Assembly (NCBI GenBank): GCA_036280295.1
Contig: DASURA010000369.1
Coordinates: 1 to 64,000, forward strand
DNA length: 64,000 nucleotides
Origin: AWTP1-13 sp036280295
Lineage (GTDB): Bacteria; Pseudomonadota; Alphaproteobacteria; Rhizobiales; Hyphomicrobiaceae
Direction of reading: 5' to 3'
Position numbers and translations under genes: made by a program. A model generated the notes under the pieces. The model was not told the origin of the DNA. It searched no databases and saw only the letters and a list, made by a program, of their open reading frames with translations. This document shows, piece by piece, positions 62,445-64,000 of the stretch. The number at the start of each line of letters is the position of its first letter. Positions within the stretch are counted from its first letter, which is position 1.

Positions 62445-62915
62445 CTACATGTCGTAGGTGAAGGAGCTGATGTAGCTGCGCCCCGCCACGGGCCGGCCTG
62501 CCCCTGCGGACGACAACGGAACGACCACTTCGGACGGGCTGTCCCGCATGTCCTCTACGGCGGCGTCGATGTGGAGCTTGTAGCCTGCATCGAAGAGCGC
62601 GTCCGCGAGGTCGAGCGTGACTGTCAGTGTGCGGCCGGCTCCGACGCTGGCGCCTGTGATGCCGTTGATGTCGGAGAGGGTTCCACGAGATCCGCGGTTC
62701 CAGCCGCTGAGGTGGCTATAATATTTGGACTTGGAGCCCGCCATCCACAGCGTGCCTTTGTAGGCGCCAGTCGCGTCGGTCACGTAAAGGGCCAGATACG
62801 CGCCGTTCCCGCCATAGTTCTTGAGCGTTGTGGTCAGCGTGACAGGACGCGCCATGGCGGGTCCGGGAGCGGCCAGCGCGGTCGTTACAGCAAGGGCGGC
62901 AAGCAGTGATTTCAT
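62445..62915 (-). CDS. DUF2271 periplasmic protein with a flavinylation-like motif
   Basis: A 156-residue exported protein (signal peptide MKSLLAALAVTTALAAPGPA, cleaved near AMA-RPV). The domain is DUF2271: GGNGAYLALYVTDATGAYKG, TLWMAGSKSKYYSHLSGWNR and SYISSFTYDM. At residues 84-90 it has N-G-I-T-G-A-S, with Asp82 before it, similar to the [S/T]GA[S/T] acceptor that ApbE modifies with FMN. DUF2271 genes are often found with apbE and PepSY genes. I infer that this is the periplasmic flavoprotein of the cluster. It is the first gene of the transcript with the PepSY reductase and apbE. Confidence 0.88.
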   Translation of the reverse strand: MKSLLAALAVTTALAAPGPAMARPVTLTTTLKNYGGNGAYLALYVTDATGAYKGTLWMAGSKSKYYSHLSGWNRGSRGTLSDINGITGASVGAGRTLTVTLDLADALFDAGYKLHIDAAVEDMRDSPSEVVVPLSSAGAGRPVAGRSYISSFTYDM

Positions 62916-62976
62916 TTTTTGTCTCCAGCGGTGGCGTATCGATCGCGCCGAAACTGAAGACCGCGGCTGACGTATT

Positions 62977-63016
62977 CCTGAAGGCTGACAGGATTCTGCT
63001 TCAGGTCACTGTCAGC
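62977..63016. promoter_or_regulatory. Bipartite operator-like element upstream of the DUF2271 gene
   Basis: CCTGAAG, 15 bases, CTTCAGG and then TCACTG-TCAG. The inverted 7-mers and the TCAGG...TCAG direct repeat with 11-base period both recur with identical spacing at 63662-63701. An 11-base period is typical of OmpR/PhoB-family response regulator sites, and such a regulator is encoded at 63761. It stands 62 bases before the DUF2271 start codon. Confidence 0.65.
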
Positions 63017-63177
63017 TTGGCGCTATTTGAAAACGAAAACGCCCGCACGAGGCGGGGCGCGCATGAAGGCGATGTGCTGTTCGTTCAGCTCAGGTAGCGT
63101 ATGTCAGTCGCACCGATGCCGACGCCTTGTGTCCTCTGATGATGGCCTCCGATGAAACGCATTCCACACCAAGGACC

Positions 63178-63600
63178 TCACTTGACTTCGACTCTAGGGG
63201 CCGCACCGCCCTGAAAAAGCCCGTTGGGAGGCGGCGCTACTGTTGGCGCTGGCGCTGCCCCCTGTCCCGACCGTTCGCCTGCCCGGCTTCTGTCTTCCTC
63301 ATCGTCATGGTCCCTGCCGTGCTCTCCCTGCTTGTACTTCACGCGAATCACAGCGAGGGACGCAGGATCCACCTTTACCTTGATGGCACGGCCGTTCTCG
63401 TCTTGCCCTCTAATCTCGTAGCATCCGTCGTCGATCTTGATTCTGTGCACGGTCCAGCCACGCGCCTTTGCCATTTGTTCGACTGCTTCGCGCGGCTGCC
63501 ACTGGGCCATGGGAACCTTGCAGTCGTCATCGTCGGCCACCGCCATGCCGGGCGCTAGCGCGCCCAGCAGAATGGCAGCAATCAATACCGCCCTTTTCAC
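63178..63600 (-). CDS. Small exported PepSY-domain protein
   Basis: A 140-residue protein with a signal peptide (MKRAVLIAAILLGALAPGMA, cleaved near AVA-DDDD). The mature part is one PepSY domain: CKVPMAQWQPREAVEQMAKA, RGWTVHRIKIDDGCYEIRGQ, DENGRAIKVKVDPASLAVIR. The tail is charged and then Pro/Ala-rich (GEHGRDHDDEEDRSRAGERS). Two Cys flank the domain and may pair. Small PepSY proteins are commonly encoded beside OmpR-family two-component genes and PepSY-TM reductases. It diverges from the response regulator gene. Confidence 0.9.
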   Translation of the reverse strand: MKRAVLIAAILLGALAPGMAVADDDDCKVPMAQWQPREAVEQMAKARGWTVHRIKIDDGCYEIRGQDENGRAIKVKVDPASLAVIRVKYKQGEHGRDHDDEEDRSRAGERSGQGAAPAPTVAPPPNGLFQGGAAPRVEVK

Positions 63601-63661
63601 GTTCTCCTGCTCCCGTTCGAAGCTAACCTATCTTCCTTTTGAGCCAATTTCCTGACGGCGA

Positions 63662-63701
63662 CCTGAAGACGCTGCGGCTTTTGCTTCAGGTCAACGTCAG
63701 G
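63662..63701. promoter_or_regulatory. Bipartite operator-like element between PepSY and response regulator genes
   Basis: CCTGAAG, 15 bases, CTTCAGG and then TCAACG-TCAGG: the second copy of the element at 62977-63016. The direct repeat TCAGG-N6-TCAGG is perfect here. It lies 62 bases before the PepSY start codon (minus strand) and 60 bases before the regulator start (plus strand), so one site could control both divergent transcripts. Confidence 0.65.
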
Positions 63702-63760
63702 TTCTCCTCTATGATTACCTATGAGCGGGACAGGCAATTGGGGGCGGGCGGAATGAGACG

Positions 63761-64000
63761 ATGCGGATATTGCTGATTGAAGACGACACCATTCTGGGCG
63801 CGGCCGTGCGCGACCAGATCGTGTCCGACGGACACTCCGTCGACTGGGTTACCCGGCTTGATGCCGCGTGGGACCATCTTAGCAGCACCGCCTACGACCT
63901 GCTTCTCCTGGATCTGATGCTGCCGGACGGTCGCGGTATCGGACTCCTACGCGCCCTACGCGCCAAGGGTGACGTCACCCCGGTCATCATTCTAACGGCG
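63761..64000 (+). CDS. OmpR-family response regulator, N-terminal part (runs off the right edge)
   Basis: The first 80 residues of a receiver domain: MRILLIEDDTILGAAVRDQI begins with the acidic pocket (EDD), LLLLDLMLPDGRGIGLLRAL contains the phosphorylated Asp (LDLMLPDG), and VTPVIILTA contains the conserved Thr. The DNA-binding domain lies outside the window, but MRILLIEDD with LDLMLPDGRG is the QseB/PmrA/OmpR style. A sensor kinase gene probably follows. It is divergent from the PepSY gene with a shared control region. Confidence 0.92.
   Translation, partial: MRILLIEDDTILGAAVRDQIVSDGHSVDWVTRLDAAWDHLSSTAYDLLLLDLMLPDGRGIGLLRALRAKGDVTPVIILTA

Overview
This is a GC-rich (roughly two-thirds G+C by eye) stretch of bacterial chromosome, most likely from an alphaproteobacterium of the order Hyphomicrobiales (Rhizobiales). 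The evidence is a DUF4175/TIGR02302 protein, the urtABCDE plus ureDABC-EF-G arrangement, the protein families present, and several classes of intergenic palindromic repeat typical of that group. I cannot fix the genus. The window opens inside an acyl-CoA dehydrogenase gene and ends inside an OmpR-family response regulator gene.

Region by region. 0-2 kb: end of an acyl-CoA dehydrogenase gene, decayed insertion-sequence pieces (IS66- and IS630-like), a small secreted protein and an 800-bp stretch without a supportable gene. 2-6.6 kb: a DUF4175 membrane protein and a YifB/ComM AAA+ ATPase. 6.6-19.3 kb, all on the minus strand: a complete urea import and hydrolysis locus, transcribed urtA-urtB-urtC-urtD-urtE-ureD-ureA-ureB-ureC-ureE-ureF-ureG. 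It is studded with at least six palindromic repeats and a frameshifted peptidoglycan-binding gene. The ABC transporter brings in urea, nickel urease splits it to ammonia and CO2, and UreD/E/F/G load nickel. 19.7-22.1 kb: a LivF-type ATPase whose reading frame runs without a stop into an aldehyde dehydrogenase. 22.4 kb: a dead ParD-type antitoxin gene. 22.7-29.7 kb: a sugar-acid-like catabolic locus (IlvD/Edd dehydratase, TAXI TRAP transporter, enolase-superfamily dehydratase, MarR regulator).

30-34.6 kb: an RND efflux pair (adaptor and MdtC-like permease). 34.9-40.3 kb: universal stress proteins on both sides of an Mla-type lipid transport operon (MlaE, MlaF, and an MlaD fused to an auxiliary lipoprotein domain). 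40.3-47.4 kb: an AEC transporter, a conserved small protein, an acyl-CoA synthetase/acetyltransferase fusion, and two D-2-hydroxyacid dehydrogenases around a MarR regulator. 47.5-50.5 kb: a compact ECF sigma-factor module (DGPF/YCII protein, ECF42-type sigma factor, double SRPBCC protein) with the same promoter sequence in front of both transcription units. 50.7-53 kb: a dicarboxylate-type symporter fused to a periplasmic solute-binding domain. 53-55 kb: a gene graveyard (frameshifted methyltransferase, HAD phosphatase scraps in both orientations). 55-57.8 kb: guaA and a divergent PanE-like reductase.

57.8-64 kb: a truncated IS91-family element abuts the 3' end of apbE. ApbE belongs to a cluster with a PepSY/flavodoxin/ferredoxin-reductase membrane protein, a DUF2271 protein carrying a flavinylation-like motif, a small PepSY protein and a response regulator. 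I read this as a transmembrane electron-transfer system that passes electrons to periplasmic protein-bound flavin. Two copies of one bipartite operator-like element flank the regulated genes. The most notable items are this flavin system with its twin operators, the duplicated ECF promoter, the symporter/binding-protein fusion, the LivF/aldehyde dehydrogenase read-through frame, and a mobile repeat that now encodes the tail of UrtC. Several genes carry single-base frameshifts, so part of the decay could be sequencing error.
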